A stretch of DNA of 64,000 nt from Desulfuromonadaceae bacterium (GCA_028683855.1 JAQUHA010000001.1:124001-188000); one strand, 5' to 3'. Shown: positions 40,382-51,071, counted from the stretch's first letter. Program-made: numbers and translations. Notes: a model not told the origin generated them from the sequence alone.

Positions 40382-42751
40382 ATGATTAAAACTGAAACAG
40401 TTAACAGTCTTGAATTCAATAAAATATTAACAGAAATTGCAACTCATGCTCACTCAGCGGCTACAGTTGAGAAGATAACTGCAATTAAGCCGGAAAACAG
40501 CATTGCAAAAATTGAGCAGATATCTGGAAGAGTAAGTGAAATATGTAAGCTTAAAGAGAGTGGAATAACACTTGCTCTTGAAAATTTTGAGGATATACGG
40601 CAGTCATTTGAAGTTTTGAAGCCGAACGGTGCGATACTTCCAACCGTGGAACTGCTGAAATTCATTCCTGTCCTACGCAGTTGCGGTTCTTTAAGCCGTC
40701 AGTTGAATTATCGACATGATCTTCCCCTGTTAAAAAGTATAGAGCCGATGTTGCGGAGTTTTCCTGAGATTCTTGAACCGTTGGAAAATTCAATTGATAT
40801 TGATGGAAGTATAAAGGATACCGCATCGGAACTCCTAAAAGAGACTCGCTGCGCAAAACGTACTCTTGCCGCACGAATTCGGAAAAAAATTGATGAAATA
40901 ATAAGAAACAGTGACATTGAAAAATTCTTGCAGGAAAACTTCATTACCCAGCGATCTGGTAGATGGGTAATTCCCGTGAGAATGGACTCCAAGGGTATGG
41001 TTAAGGGTGTAGTGCACGACGTATCCTCTTCTGGTGAAACGGCTTTTATGGAACCTCTGGAGATAATCCCGTTTACCAATGAGCTTGAAAATCTTAATGC
41101 CGAAGAGAAAGCCGAAGAGATACGCATTCTACGCCAGCTATCAAGCTGGGTTAGAGAGGATCTGGAAATACTTACAGGTTGTTTTGATACGCTGCTGGAA
41201 ATTGACAGATTAAACTCTATTTCAATGTTTTCAGCAGATTACAATCTTAATAAGCCAAAAATAAATGAAAACGGGGAATTCAGACTTGTAAATGCACGTC
41301 ATCCGATACTAATTCAGATGCATAAACAGAATTTACTTGAGAAAATTGAGCCGTTGGAAATTAGATTGGGTGGGGAAGCAGAAGAGTCAGTAATGATTAT
41401 TACGGGACCAAACGCCGGTGGAAAAACAATAGCTATCAAAACTGCTGGAATATTGATGCTGATGGCTCTCTCAGGGATTCCGGTTCCTGCTGATAGCGAA
41501 TCACAGTTTCCAATTATAGACTCTCTCTTGGTGGATATAGGTGACGAGCAGTCAATAGAGCAGAAACATTCAACTTTCTCGGCACATATCGCTAGAATCA
41601 CATCAATTATTCAACAGAGCAGTATGCGGTCAATGATCCTTCTGGATGAGCTTGGAGCTGGCACCGACCCTTTGCAGGGGGCAGCAATAGCTTGTGGTGT
41701 CCTGCGAGAATTGCAGTTGAGGGGCAGCCTTGTAATAGCTACTACGCATTTAAGTGATATAATAAGCTTTGTGCATAAAACCACTGGAATGATCAACGCC
41801 GGTATGGCATTTGACGATAACAGTTTTACTCCGCTTTACCGCCTGGTTATTGGAGTGCCCGGTGAGTCTCATGCTCTTGAAGTCGCACGCCGTTTCGGAC
41901 TTCCGGAAAAAATTATAAGCTTTGCACGTCAAATGATTGGTACTGACGGAAGTGAAATTTCGGAAATGCTGAAAGATTTGCGTCAGAAGCGTACTGAATT
42001 TGAAAACTTATTATCTGATTTAGAAGAACAGAAACGAATTGTTGATCTTCGTAACATTGAGTTGAACATCAGAGTCGACGAAATTGAGCAAATTCGTAAA
42101 GAGACAGCTGAAAAAGGGTATAGCGAAGCAAAAATGCTTATTTCGACTACCAGGCGTAGAATGAATATTATTCTGGAAGAGCTTAAGCGGGATAATAGAT
42201 CGGAAATTATAAACAAAATAAGAGAGGCGGAAAAAGATCTGCTTACGCAGATTAAACAGGAAGCAAACATCAATGAAAATAAGGGCATTACTTCTGTCAA
42301 AGCGGGTGACAGCGTATTTGTTGATTCAATAGGTTGCATCGGTCAGGTTCTTTCCTCTGAAAACCGTAACGGTAAAGTTAGAATAAGAGCGGGGCGTATG
42401 GAGTTGGAAGTCCGGTTGTCAGACCTTTCCCGTTCAGAGAAATCAGAATCGATAAAACTTATGAAAGCAGCTTCGATAGTCTGGAAGTCAGACATCGATG
42501 AAAATGCAAGTAATGAAGTTAAACTTATCGGATTGCGTGTTGACGATGCATTGTCAGAGTTGGATACATTTATAAATCGGATGTTTTCAGCCGGTATAAA
42601 AGATATTCGAATAATTCATGGATTAGGAAGCGGTCGGTTGCGCGACGCAGTAAGAGAAGAGCTTAAAAGACATACTCTTGTAGAATGTTTTCGATCAGGA
42701 GAAGCACATGAGGGGCGTGACGGAGCCACATTCGCTACATTAAAAGTGTAA
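40382..42751 (+). CDS. mutS2: Endonuclease MutS2 with C-terminal Smr domain
   Basis: MIITGPNAGGKTIAIKTAGILMLMA, ILLDELGAGTDPLQGAAIA; Smr: GLRVDDALSELDTFINRMFSAGIKDIRIIHGLGSGRLRDAVREEL. Confidence 0.95.
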   Translation: MIKTETVNSLEFNKILTEIATHAHSAATVEKITAIKPENSIAKIEQISGRVSEICKLKESGITLALENFEDIRQSFEVLKPNGAILPTVELLKFIPVLRSCGSLSRQLNYRHDLPLLKSIEPMLRSFPEILEPLENSIDIDGSIKDTASELLKETRCAKRTLAARIRKKIDEIIRNSDIEKFLQENFITQRSGRWVIPVRMDSKGMVKGVVHDVSSSGETAFMEPLEIIPFTNELENLNAEEKAEEIRILRQLSSWVREDLEILTGCFDTLLEIDRLNSISMFSADYNLNKPKINENGEFRLVNARHPILIQMHKQNLLEKIEPLEIRLGGEAEESVMIITGPNAGGKTIAIKTAGILMLMALSGIPVPADSESQFPIIDSLLVDIGDEQSIEQKHSTFSAHIARITSIIQQSSMRSMILLDELGAGTDPLQGAAIACGVLRELQLRGSLVIATTHLSDIISFVHKTTGMINAGMAFDDNSFTPLYRLVIGVPGESHALEVARRFGLPEKIISFARQMIGTDGSEISEMLKDLRQKRTEFENLLSDLEEQKRIVDLRNIELNIRVDEIEQIRKETAEKGYSEAKMLISTTRRRMNIILEELKRDNRSEIINKIREAEKDLLTQIKQEANINENKGITSVKAGDSVFVDSIGCIGQVLSSENRNGKVRIRAGRMELEVRLSDLSRSEKSESIKLMKAASIVWKSDIDENASNEVKLIGLRVDDALSELDTFINRMFSAGIKDIRIIHGLGSGRLRDAVREELKRHTLVECFRSGEAHEGRDGATFATLKV

Positions 42752-42778
42752 TTTATGTCTTCAAAGAGGTGAGAACCC

Positions 42779-44716
42779 ATGTCAGAAAAAAAAATTGGTG
42801 AACTACTGATTGAGAATAAATTGATCACCTCCGAACAGTTTAACGAAGCGCTGGAGTTGCAGCAGATGAACCCTAAAGAGCCTATTGGGCAGATACTTTG
42901 TCAGATGGGATTTTTAAAGATAAATGATCTGGAATACATTCTGGATCACAACAAAAAGCGTCGGAAGCTGGGCGACATTCTTATCTCGCAAAAACTGATA
43001 GATGAAGAGAGGCTCAACAATGCCCTTAAACTCAGCAAGGTTGACAATATACCTCTTGGGAGGGCATTGATTAGACAGCATCTGATTGAGGAAGAGCAGA
43101 TGTCACGAGCTATAGCTTCACAGTACGACATGAAATATGTAAATCTTGCAGGGGTTCGCTTTGATCAGGAAATGTCCGGTTTCATCAACGCCTCTTTTGC
43201 TCAGAGACACAGAATAGTCCCTATAAGGTGCAGAGATAATGTTCTGACAATTGCCATGGCATATCCGGTAGAGAGAAATGAACTTGATCAGATCGAAAAC
43301 TGGTCAAAAATGAAGATTGATCCGGTTATTGCTAAAGAGAGTGACATTCTGATAGCTCAGCAGAAAATATTTAATTTACGCGGAGAATCAAAACGTGAAG
43401 AGCTTAGTTTCGAGCTTTCCGAAGACCAATTGCGCGATGTCGGTAAATCGAAATATGTAACTGACTTTATTAGCGCAGACGTAGATTTTCTGGTAAAGCG
43501 TATTATCACAACCGGTATCAGAGACGGGGCTAGCGATATTCATCTTGAGTCGACAGAAGATGGTATGCAGATCAGATACCGCATTGACGGAATTCTCCAG
43601 GCCGTCGAATTGGGTGCGGATGAATCACTGATAAGCCCTCACTCACGGCAGATTGTATCCAAAATTAAAATAATGAGTGATATGGATATTGCTGAGCGTA
43701 GACGACCGCAAGACAGCAGTTTCAAAATGAAAGTATCGAAAGGGGGCACTGTCCGCGGGGTAGATTTTCGGGTCTCAACTGTTCCAACGCAGTACGGAGA
43801 GAATGTTGTAATCAGAATTCTTGATAAGCGAAGTGATGCCATTTCTTTGGAATCACTTGGATATGCCCCGGAGGAGGTTTCAGCATTAAATCAGGCATTA
43901 GATAAACCGACTGGTATTTTTCTGGTAACCGGCCCAACCGGTTCCGGGAAATCTTCGACTCTATACGCAATCCTATCCCGGATTAATACTCCAGGAGTTA
44001 AGACTCTTACAATTGAAGACCCGATTGAGTACGCTATTGATGGAATTACACAATCTGAAGTAAACGATGTTATCGGTAATACATTTGCGCGTCTTCTACG
44101 GGCATTTCTACGCCAGGATCCCGATAATATAATGGTTGGTGAAATCCGTGATTTAGAAACTGCAACCATATCAATGCGAGCTGCCCTTACTGGGCATACG
44201 GTTTTATCAACTCTGCACACAAATGATGCTACAAGCGCTGTTACCAGATTGATGGATATAGGGGTGGAGCCAAGTCTTATTACTGCTACATTGCGCTGTG
44301 TACTTGCACAGCGATTGGTACGCAGAATATGTAGTAACTGCTCCATTCAATATACTCCCGCAGAAAAGATTCTGGCTGAATTTGATCTTCCGTTGGGGAG
44401 TGACATCAGATTTATGCAGGGGAAAGGTTGTTCAAAGTGTAATTATACAGGCTTCAATGGTCGTATTCCGATAGTCGAGCTATGGATTCCAACGCGCGAT
44501 GAACTTTTGATGATTAATAAACAGCCGGATAATCAGACATTGAGAAATGTAGTTTTTGCGACATCGCAGAGGCTCACAATGATTGAAAACGGATTTCGTC
44601 AGGTACAGGCAGGTAAAACCACATTGGAGGAGCTGTTGAGGGTTGTCCCGTTTGAACAGATTGAAGCGGGTAGAGAAAAAATCTCCGAAATGTTTAAAAG
44701 GCAATCCGGCAAATGA
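42779..44716 (+). CDS. Type II secretion/type IV pilus assembly ATPase (GspE/PilB family) with tandem MshEN repeats
   Basis: GIFLVTGPTGSGKSSTLYAILSRIN, RQDPDNIMVGEIRDLETATISMRAALTGHTVLSTLHTNDATSAVTRL, CSNC...CSKC; four N-terminal MshEN-like motif units. Confidence 0.93.
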   Translation: MSEKKIGELLIENKLITSEQFNEALELQQMNPKEPIGQILCQMGFLKINDLEYILDHNKKRRKLGDILISQKLIDEERLNNALKLSKVDNIPLGRALIRQHLIEEEQMSRAIASQYDMKYVNLAGVRFDQEMSGFINASFAQRHRIVPIRCRDNVLTIAMAYPVERNELDQIENWSKMKIDPVIAKESDILIAQQKIFNLRGESKREELSFELSEDQLRDVGKSKYVTDFISADVDFLVKRIITTGIRDGASDIHLESTEDGMQIRYRIDGILQAVELGADESLISPHSRQIVSKIKIMSDMDIAERRRPQDSSFKMKVSKGGTVRGVDFRVSTVPTQYGENVVIRILDKRSDAISLESLGYAPEEVSALNQALDKPTGIFLVTGPTGSGKSSTLYAILSRINTPGVKTLTIEDPIEYAIDGITQSEVNDVIGNTFARLLRAFLRQDPDNIMVGEIRDLETATISMRAALTGHTVLSTLHTNDATSAVTRLMDIGVEPSLITATLRCVLAQRLVRRICSNCSIQYTPAEKILAEFDLPLGSDIRFMQGKGCSKCNYTGFNGRIPIVELWIPTRDELLMINKQPDNQTLRNVVFATSQRLTMIENGFRQVQAGKTTLEELLRVVPFEQIEAGREKISEMFKRQSGK

Positions 44717-44795
44717 AACAAAATTACAAAACTATTACATTTTTACAAGTAGACTCCTGTTAAGATGCTGAGCAATTAATTTATTGGAGGCTACA

Positions 44796-45869
44796 ATGAC
44801 ACAGCCGCTTACAATTGGTAAACATACGGTTCGATATCCGCTTATTCAGGGTGGTATGGGTGTTAGAGTCTCAGCCGGAAGACTTGCCGGTCATATAGCG
44901 AAAAACGGTGGAATAGGTCTGGTTGCTGCTGCAGGCATTGCACTCAACAGCGGACTTTATGACGGCAAAAATTATTTTCAGGCAGAAGCGGAGGCTTTTA
45001 AGGCTGAGCTGAAAAAAGCATACGAGATTGCGCCTGACGGTGTTGTAGGGGTAAACGTAATGGTTGCCCTCTCAGATTTCGAGACCCTCGTAAAGGCAGC
45101 GATTGAAGGGGGTGCTAAAGTTATAGTTTGCGGTGCGGGACTCCCTATGGGGCTGCCTGAACTGACAGCTGATTATCCTGATGTAGCTCTTGTGCCGATA
45201 GTCTCCTCTCTACGTGCGGCACAGCTGATAGTTCGTAAATGGCAGAAAGCTTATAACAGGCTGCCGGACGCAATTGTTGTTGAGGATCCTGATACCGCTG
45301 GTGGTCATCTGGGAGAAAAGATGGAAAATATCGGCACCGGTGAGTATGACCAGTACGCCACAGTGCGCGCCATAAAAGCGTTTTTCAAGGACGAGTGCGG
45401 TGTCGAAGTTCCGGTTATCGCTGCCGGCGGAGTATGGGATAGAGCCGATCTGGAATATGCAATTGCACAGGGAGCAGATGGAGTTCAAATGGCAAGCCGT
45501 TTTGTCTGTACTGAAGAGTGTGATGCGGAAGATTCCTTCAAGCAGCTCTATATTAAATGTACGAAGGAAGATATAGGTCTTATAATGAGCCCGGCTGGTC
45601 TGCCTGGTAGGGCAATATTGAACAATAAAGAAAAAATCCGGCAATATGATGTAGATAACCAGACACCTTGTCGTATGGGCTGTCTTAAAAAATGCTCCTA
45701 CAAAGAGTCGAGAGAACGATTCTGTATTGTATCTTCTCTTGACAGGGCGCAACGTGGAGATGTAGAAACCGGCCTTGTTTTTTGTGGAACCAACGCATGG
45801 AAGGCTGACAGAATTACAACCGTCAAAGCGATATTTGATGAACTGTTTGCCGATGAATCAACCAATTAA
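44796..45869 (+). CDS. NAD(P)H-dependent flavin oxidoreductase, nitronate monooxygenase/FabK-like
   Basis: YPLIQGGMGVRVSAGRLAGHIAKNGGIGLVAAAG, VEDPDTAGGHLG, VPVIAAGGVWDRADLEYAIAQGADGVQMASRF. ATG 44796 preceded by GGAGG. Confidence 0.9.
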   Translation: MTQPLTIGKHTVRYPLIQGGMGVRVSAGRLAGHIAKNGGIGLVAAAGIALNSGLYDGKNYFQAEAEAFKAELKKAYEIAPDGVVGVNVMVALSDFETLVKAAIEGGAKVIVCGAGLPMGLPELTADYPDVALVPIVSSLRAAQLIVRKWQKAYNRLPDAIVVEDPDTAGGHLGEKMENIGTGEYDQYATVRAIKAFFKDECGVEVPVIAAGGVWDRADLEYAIAQGADGVQMASRFVCTEECDAEDSFKQLYIKCTKEDIGLIMSPAGLPGRAILNNKEKIRQYDVDNQTPCRMGCLKKCSYKESRERFCIVSSLDRAQRGDVETGLVFCGTNAWKADRITTVKAIFDELFADESTN

Positions 45870-45935
45870 TCAGTACTATAATTTGCGGGCTACAGCCGGG
45901 TCTGTAAATATTCAATGTGTCGATGTATTTTATAC

Positions 45936-45964
45936 TTGACTTGTTTATCCTAAGTATCTATATT
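45936..45964 (+). promoter_or_regulatory. Sigma70-type promoter for rplU-rpmA
   Basis: TTGACT (45936-45941), 17-nt spacer, TATATT (45959-45964). Confidence 0.55.
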
Positions 45965-46004
45965 CCAAAACTCTTTAAAAATCAGAAGCGGATGGAGATG
46001 GCAT

Positions 46005-46313
46005 ATGTACGCAGTTATTAAAACAGGTGGCAAGCAGTACAAAGTTAGCGAAGGCGAATTTCTCAAAGTTGAAAAGCTTGAGGGAGAAATTGGCGATAGT
46101 GTAGAGTTTGCAGAGATTCTTATGGTTGGTGGTGAAAAGACCGTAGTTGGTGCTCCACTGGTCGCCGGTGCATCTGTTACAGCAAAGATTGCTGTTCAGG
46201 GTAAAGGGAAGAAAGTTCTCGTCTTCAAATCAAAGAGACGTAAAGATTCAAGAAAACTGCGCGGTCATCGTCAGCATCTGACTGTTCTTAAGATCGAAAA
46301 GATTACGGCGTAA
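46005..46313 (+). CDS. rplU: 50S ribosomal protein L21
   Basis: MYAVIKTGGKQYKVSEGEFLKVEKLEGEIGD...KVLVFKSKRRKDSRKLRGHRQHLTVLKIEKI. Confidence 0.98.
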   Translation: MYAVIKTGGKQYKVSEGEFLKVEKLEGEIGDSVEFAEILMVGGEKTVVGAPLVAGASVTAKIAVQGKGKKVLVFKSKRRKDSRKLRGHRQHLTVLKIEKITA

Positions 46314-46349
46314 TCCTAGTATAACTATTTTTTCCCAGGAGATACGGAA

Positions 46350-46604
46350 ATGGCACATAAGAAAGCTGGTGGTAGTTCAAGAAACGGCAGAGACTCTTCA
46401 GGACAGCGTTTGGGCTGTAAAAAATTCGGTGGCGAAGCTGTAAAGGCTGGTAATATAATCTATCGTCAGCGTGGTACGCAGATTCATCCGGGTAACAATG
46501 TAGGTTGCGGTAAAGACTATACTCTTTTCGCCTTGATTGAAGGCGTTGTTGCTTTTGAGCGTCTCGGTAAGGATCGTAAAAAAGTTTCGGTGTATCCGAA
46601 CTGA
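46350..46604 (+). CDS. rpmA: 50S ribosomal protein L27
   Basis: [62 protein letters not shown]. Confidence 0.98.
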   Translation: MAHKKAGGSSRNGRDSSGQRLGCKKFGGEAVKAGNIIYRQRGTQIHPGNNVGCGKDYTLFALIEGVVAFERLGKDRKKVSVYPN

Positions 46605-46631
46605 TTTTTTTAAAACAGAAGAAGCTATTGT

Positions 46632-46667
46632 AAAAGGCTCTGAAGAATTTCTTCAGAGCCTTTTTTA
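46632..46667 (+). terminator. Rho-independent terminator after rpmA
   Basis: AAAAGGCTCTGAAGA-att-TCTTCAGAGCCTTTTTT. Confidence 0.92.
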
Positions 46668-46686
46668 CGGACTGCGGTTTGCGCAT

Positions 46687-46729
46687 ACAACGATGGGTCA
46701 CAGATATTATTTCTGTGACCCATCGTTGT
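46687..46729. repeat. Perfect 18-bp inverted repeat with 7-nt loop and no U-tract
   Basis: ACAACGATGGGTCACAGA (46687-46704) - tattatt - TCTGTGACCCATCGTTGT (46712-46729). Confidence 0.9.
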
Positions 46730-46746
46730 CCTGGTTTAAAAACCTG

Positions 46747-48552
46747 CTAACCCTTGTTTGAACGTTTACGGCGCGTAGGGTCGAGTTCTTTCTTCCGGAG
46801 ACGGACTGAGCCTGGAGTGACTTCGACAAGTTCATCATCTTCTATAAACTCGAGAGCCTGCTCAAGAGTCATTACCTTCGGTGGTGTAAGCTTTATAGCA
46901 TCGTCTGTGCCGGAGGCTCTGACGTTGGTTAGCTTTTTACCCTTGCATGGATTCACTTCCAGATCATTATCCTTGTTGTTCTGCCCAATTATCATACCCC
47001 CGTACACTTCGACGCCGGCACCTATGAACAGAATTCCGCGAGGCTGCAGAGCGTCGAGCGAGTAGGCAGTTGTTTCGCCATGATCCATAGCCAGCAGCGC
47101 GCCGTTTTTGCGACCAGGAATATCTCCCCTGTAAGGTGCATATTCGTGGAAAGTATGAGTCATAACAGCTGTTCCTCTGGTGTCAGTCAAGACTTCTCCA
47201 CGAAGTCCGATCAAGCCACGAGCCGGTATAACGAACTCAAGTCGTACCATTTCACCCATTGGTGCCATTGCAACCATTTCACCCTTGCGTGGTCCCATTT
47301 TTTCTATGATTGCCCCCTGAAACTCTGATGCTACATCTACAACCAGATATTCCATCGGCTCCATTTTTACACCATCTTTAATGCGTACAATGACTTCAGG
47401 TTTTGAAACTGCAAGCTCAAAACCCTCTCGACGCATCGTTTCGATCAAAATTGACAAATGAAGTTCGCCACGTCCTGAAACTTTGAATGTGTCTGCACTG
47501 TCGGTATCCTCTACGCGCAGAGAAACGTTTGTACGAAGCTCTTTTGTAAGGCGCTCGCGGATATTACGGGAGGTTACCCATTTCCCTTCACGTCCGGCGA
47601 AGGGGGAGGTGTTTACTATGAAGTTCATTGAGAGAGTCGGTTCGTCTATGGAAACATAAGGGACTGCGATGGGGGTTTCAGCAGAAGCGAGAGTTTCGCC
47701 GATGCTTACCTCCTCAAAGCCGGCTACTGTCACAATATCGCCTGTTCCCGCCTCTTCGATCTCTATCTGCTTTAACCCCTCGTAGCCGAGCAGTTTTGTA
47801 ATGCGCGAACGAGTTACTGATCCATCCTGTTTTATCATCGCAACAGTTTCTCCGGCTTTTACCTTACCGTTAAAAATACGTCCTGTTGCCATTCGGCCGA
47901 TATAATCGTTGTAATCGATATTGGCGATAAGCATCTGGAACGGGGCGTTCGAATCGCCTTTGGGGGGGCGTACATTTGACTCTATAACCGCAAATAGCGG
48001 TTCCATGTTGTTTGAATCAACCGATATATCCATTTTTGCATATCCCATTTTTGCACTTGTATAAACAACAGGGAAATCAAGCTGGTCATCCGAGGCATTC
48101 AACTCGCAGAATAGGTCTATAACCATGTTGAGTACTTCATCGGGGCGAGAACCGGGGCGGTCAATTTTATTGATTACAACAATCGGCTTAAGTCCAAGAT
48201 CCAGAGACTTTTTAAGTACGAATCGCGTCTGTGGCATAGGTCCATCAAGTGCATCCACCAGCAGAAGAACCGAATCAACCATTTTTAAAACTCGTTCAAC
48301 TTCACCGCCAAAGTCGGCATGGCCGGGGGTGTCGACAATATTTATCTTATAAGGTCCGTGGTGGATCGAGAGACTTTTGGCAAGAATAGTTATGCCGCGC
48401 TCTTTTTCAAGGTCATTGGAGTCCATGACACGTTCGGTAATGGCTTCGTTGGCGCGGTAAACACCGGCGTGTTTGAGCATGGCATCAACCAGGGTTGTTT
48501 TCCCGTGGTCTACATGGGCAATTATGGCAATATTTCTGATTCTTTCCTGCAT
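46747..48552 (-). CDS. typA: Ribosome-associated translational GTPase TypA/BipA
   Basis: [65 protein letters not shown] 48552 with GAGGAGC upstream; the track start 48576 is upstream of this. Confidence 0.96.
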   Translation of the reverse strand: MQERIRNIAIIAHVDHGKTTLVDAMLKHAGVYRANEAITERVMDSNDLEKERGITILAKSLSIHHGPYKINIVDTPGHADFGGEVERVLKMVDSVLLLVDALDGPMPQTRFVLKKSLDLGLKPIVVINKIDRPGSRPDEVLNMVIDLFCELNASDDQLDFPVVYTSAKMGYAKMDISVDSNNMEPLFAVIESNVRPPKGDSNAPFQMLIANIDYNDYIGRMATGRIFNGKVKAGETVAMIKQDGSVTRSRITKLLGYEGLKQIEIEEAGTGDIVTVAGFEEVSIGETLASAETPIAVPYVSIDEPTLSMNFIVNTSPFAGREGKWVTSRNIRERLTKELRTNVSLRVEDTDSADTFKVSGRGELHLSILIETMRREGFELAVSKPEVIVRIKDGVKMEPMEYLVVDVASEFQGAIIEKMGPRKGEMVAMAPMGEMVRLEFVIPARGLIGLRGEVLTDTRGTAVMTHTFHEYAPYRGDIPGRKNGALLAMDHGETTAYSLDALQPRGILFIGAGVEVYGGMIIGQNNKDNDLEVNPCKGKKLTNVRASGTDDAIKLTPPKVMTLEQALEFIEDDELVEVTPGSVRLRKKELDPTRRKRSNKG

Positions 48553-48583
48553 TTTAAAGCTCCTCATATAAAGCAAAATAAAA

Positions 48584-48605
48584 CGACGGGCATTACTGCC
48601 CGTCG
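48584..48605 (-). terminator. Terminator/attenuator-like hairpin in the typA 5' leader
   Basis: Minus strand: CGACGGGC-agtaat-GCCCGTCG followed by TTTTATTTT, about 30 nt upstream of the typA start codon. Confidence 0.65.
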
Positions 48606-48610
48606 AAGGT

Positions 48611-48640
48611 TTGACAATATGTCAGGTTTTCATTTATATA
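48611..48640 (+). promoter_or_regulatory. Candidate uvrD/pcrA promoter
   Basis: TTGACA at 48611-48616 and TTATAT-type -10 about 17 nt downstream; -35 lies in TGACA-ata-TGTCA palindrome. Confidence 0.4.
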
Positions 48641-48750
48641 GCAAGCATTTAAGCAGCAATGTCCGAACATATCTATGTAAAAACAGCGATTTTTCAATAT
48701 CTCCTGACTTTTCCATTGACGCAACCTTTTCCGGAGTCTAAAAACAAACC

Positions 48751-51009
48751 ATGAATTCTCTGAAAAACCTCAATACTCCACAACGTGAAGCGGTGCTTCA
48801 TGGCGAAGGGGCTCTTCTTATTTTGGCCGGAGCCGGATCTGGTAAGACGCGCGTCATAACAAACCGGATAGCCTATCTTATTCGTGAACGGGGTGTGTCA
48901 CCCTGGAATATACTTGCGGTGACATTTACAAACAAGGCGGCGAAGGAGATGGCCGAACGAGTGGGCAGATTGCTGGATGGAGGCGATCTCCCTTTAATAT
49001 CAACCTTTCATGCGGCTTGTGGTCGAATACTCCGGCGCGATATTCATCATCTAGGTTTTCAATCATCTTTTGCGATATACGATGATCGTGATAGCGAAAG
49101 ACTATTGAAAGACGTTATCTCTGAGATGGATCTTGATGAAAAGCGTTTTGCGGTTAAAGCTGTTTCGGGCAGAATTGATGATTTCAAAAATCGTGGTCTT
49201 TTTCCCGATGACATTAAATATATAGCAGAGGGGGATCTCTATAATAAAAAAGTTCTTGAGATTTATGCAAGATATCAAGAACGCCTTAAAAAATGTAATG
49301 CTCTCGATTTTGGAGACCTGATGATTCAGGTTGTAAGGCTTTTAAGAAATTTTCCGGAAGTATGTAGCTACTATTGTGAACGATTTCGGTGGCTGCTGGT
49401 TGATGAATATCAGGATACAAATCCTGTTCAGTACCAATTAATTTGTTTGCTTGCCGGAGAACGAAAAAATCTTTGTGTAGTTGGTGACGACGATCAGTCA
49501 ATTTATTCATGGCGTGGTGCAGATATCCGCAACATTCTAGAATTTGAAAAGGATTTTCCAGGAGTAAAAATAGTAAAGTTGGAACAGAATTATCGATCAA
49601 CAGCAAATATTCTCGCTGCTGCAGGTGAAGTTGTAAAACAGAACTTCGGGCGGAAGGAGAAGGAACTCTGGACAGAAAATCCAAAAGGTGCCCCAATCCG
49701 TTATGAGAGGCTGGAATCGGATCGCGAAGAGGCTCGTTTTGTAAGTCGCGAAATTTTGTACTTAAAAGATAGAGGCGTTCCGATGGAGGAGATTGCGGTC
49801 TTTTATCGTACAAATGCACAGTCCAGGCTTGTTGAAGAAGCGTTGGTCGGGAGTGCGCTGGCTTATCATATAGTCGGTGGCGTACGCTTCTATTCGCGCC
49901 TTGAAATCAAGGACATACTGGCTTATATGCGTGTTCTTGATAATCCTGCAGACGAAGTTTCCCTTAAGAGAATTATTAATGTCCCTGCAAGGGGGATTGG
50001 AAATACGACGGTAGATAAAATTTCTCAGTATGCTTTCCGGCAGGGTATAACTTTTTTCGATGCTTTAAACGGTGCAACCGCAGACGGCTTGTTGGCTGCC
50101 AATACTCGCGGCAGGGTAGCATCTTTTATAAAAATGATGGATGGATTCAGAGCAGAGGCAGCAAATGTTTCTCTGGCTGAATTGACACGATTTGTAATGG
50201 ACGAAAGCGGTTATGTTGACCGGTTAAAGTGTAGCAGCGACAAGGATGATTCTGAACGACTCGAGAATCTTGAACAGCTTCTTGCTGCAATGGAAGAGTT
50301 TAGTGAAAAGAACCCTGATGCCGGTTTGTCAGAGTTTTTGGAACAGGTGGCGCTGGTTTCTGATCTTGAGCGGGGTGAAGCGGGGCAGCCGTCTGTTACG
50401 CTTATGACCCTCCACGCAGCCAAAGGGCTTGAATTCAAAGTTGTATTTATGGTCGGGATGGAAGAGCGCCTCTTTCCACACGTTCGTTCATTGGATGATC
50501 TGGATGGTATGGAGGAGGAGCGCCGACTCTGTTATGTCGGTATGACTAGAGCCAGAGAAAGTCTCTACCTGCTGAATGCACATCGCAGATATCTGTTTGG
50601 TCAGGAACAGTGCAATCCTCCATCAAGATTCTTGAAAGATATTCCACCGGAACTGATTTCTGAAGAGAGTAAAGTGCGGGGGTGGAGTCAAAGTCATCGG
50701 CGCGAAGAGTTTCTCCAACTCTCAAAAAAAGATGGTAATCACATTTTGGACAACGAAACTGGGAGACCACCAATACACAACCTCTCTTCGATTGCGGATG
50801 CTTTCTCAAACGATATTGAGGTAGTGCCTGACCCTCCTGAAAACGAGGATGGCGTCTACATAGGTATGAAAGTGCGACACGCTAAATTTGGAATTGGAAC
50901 GATACGAAAGGTTGAGGGGGAGGATGACTCTCAAAAAGTCGTAGTCTGGTTTAACTCTGTAGGGCCCAAAAAACTGCTGCTTCGGTTTGCAGGATTGGAA
51001 AGAGCCTGA
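48751..51009 (+). CDS. UvrD/PcrA-type superfamily 1 helicase
   Basis: LNTPQREAVLHGEGALLILAGAGSGKTRVITNRIAYLI, FTNKAAKEMAERV, LLVDEYQDTNPVQYQLICLLAG, VGDDDQSIYSWRGADIRNIL, LMTLHAAKGLEFKVVFMVGMEE. Confidence 0.96.
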   Translation: MNSLKNLNTPQREAVLHGEGALLILAGAGSGKTRVITNRIAYLIRERGVSPWNILAVTFTNKAAKEMAERVGRLLDGGDLPLISTFHAACGRILRRDIHHLGFQSSFAIYDDRDSERLLKDVISEMDLDEKRFAVKAVSGRIDDFKNRGLFPDDIKYIAEGDLYNKKVLEIYARYQERLKKCNALDFGDLMIQVVRLLRNFPEVCSYYCERFRWLLVDEYQDTNPVQYQLICLLAGERKNLCVVGDDDQSIYSWRGADIRNILEFEKDFPGVKIVKLEQNYRSTANILAAAGEVVKQNFGRKEKELWTENPKGAPIRYERLESDREEARFVSREILYLKDRGVPMEEIAVFYRTNAQSRLVEEALVGSALAYHIVGGVRFYSRLEIKDILAYMRVLDNPADEVSLKRIINVPARGIGNTTVDKISQYAFRQGITFFDALNGATADGLLAANTRGRVASFIKMMDGFRAEAANVSLAELTRFVMDESGYVDRLKCSSDKDDSERLENLEQLLAAMEEFSEKNPDAGLSEFLEQVALVSDLERGEAGQPSVTLMTLHAAKGLEFKVVFMVGMEERLFPHVRSLDDLDGMEEERRLCYVGMTRARESLYLLNAHRRYLFGQEQCNPPSRFLKDIPPELISEESKVRGWSQSHRREEFLQLSKKDGNHILDNETGRPPIHNLSSIADAFSNDIEVVPDPPENEDGVYIGMKVRHAKFGIGTIRKVEGEDDSQKVVVWFNSVGPKKLLLRFAGLERA

Positions 51010-51071
51010 TTTCCTCACAGAATTTCTGGAGGGTAAAAAACTTTTGCAGTAGTCTTAGAAAATAAGCAATG

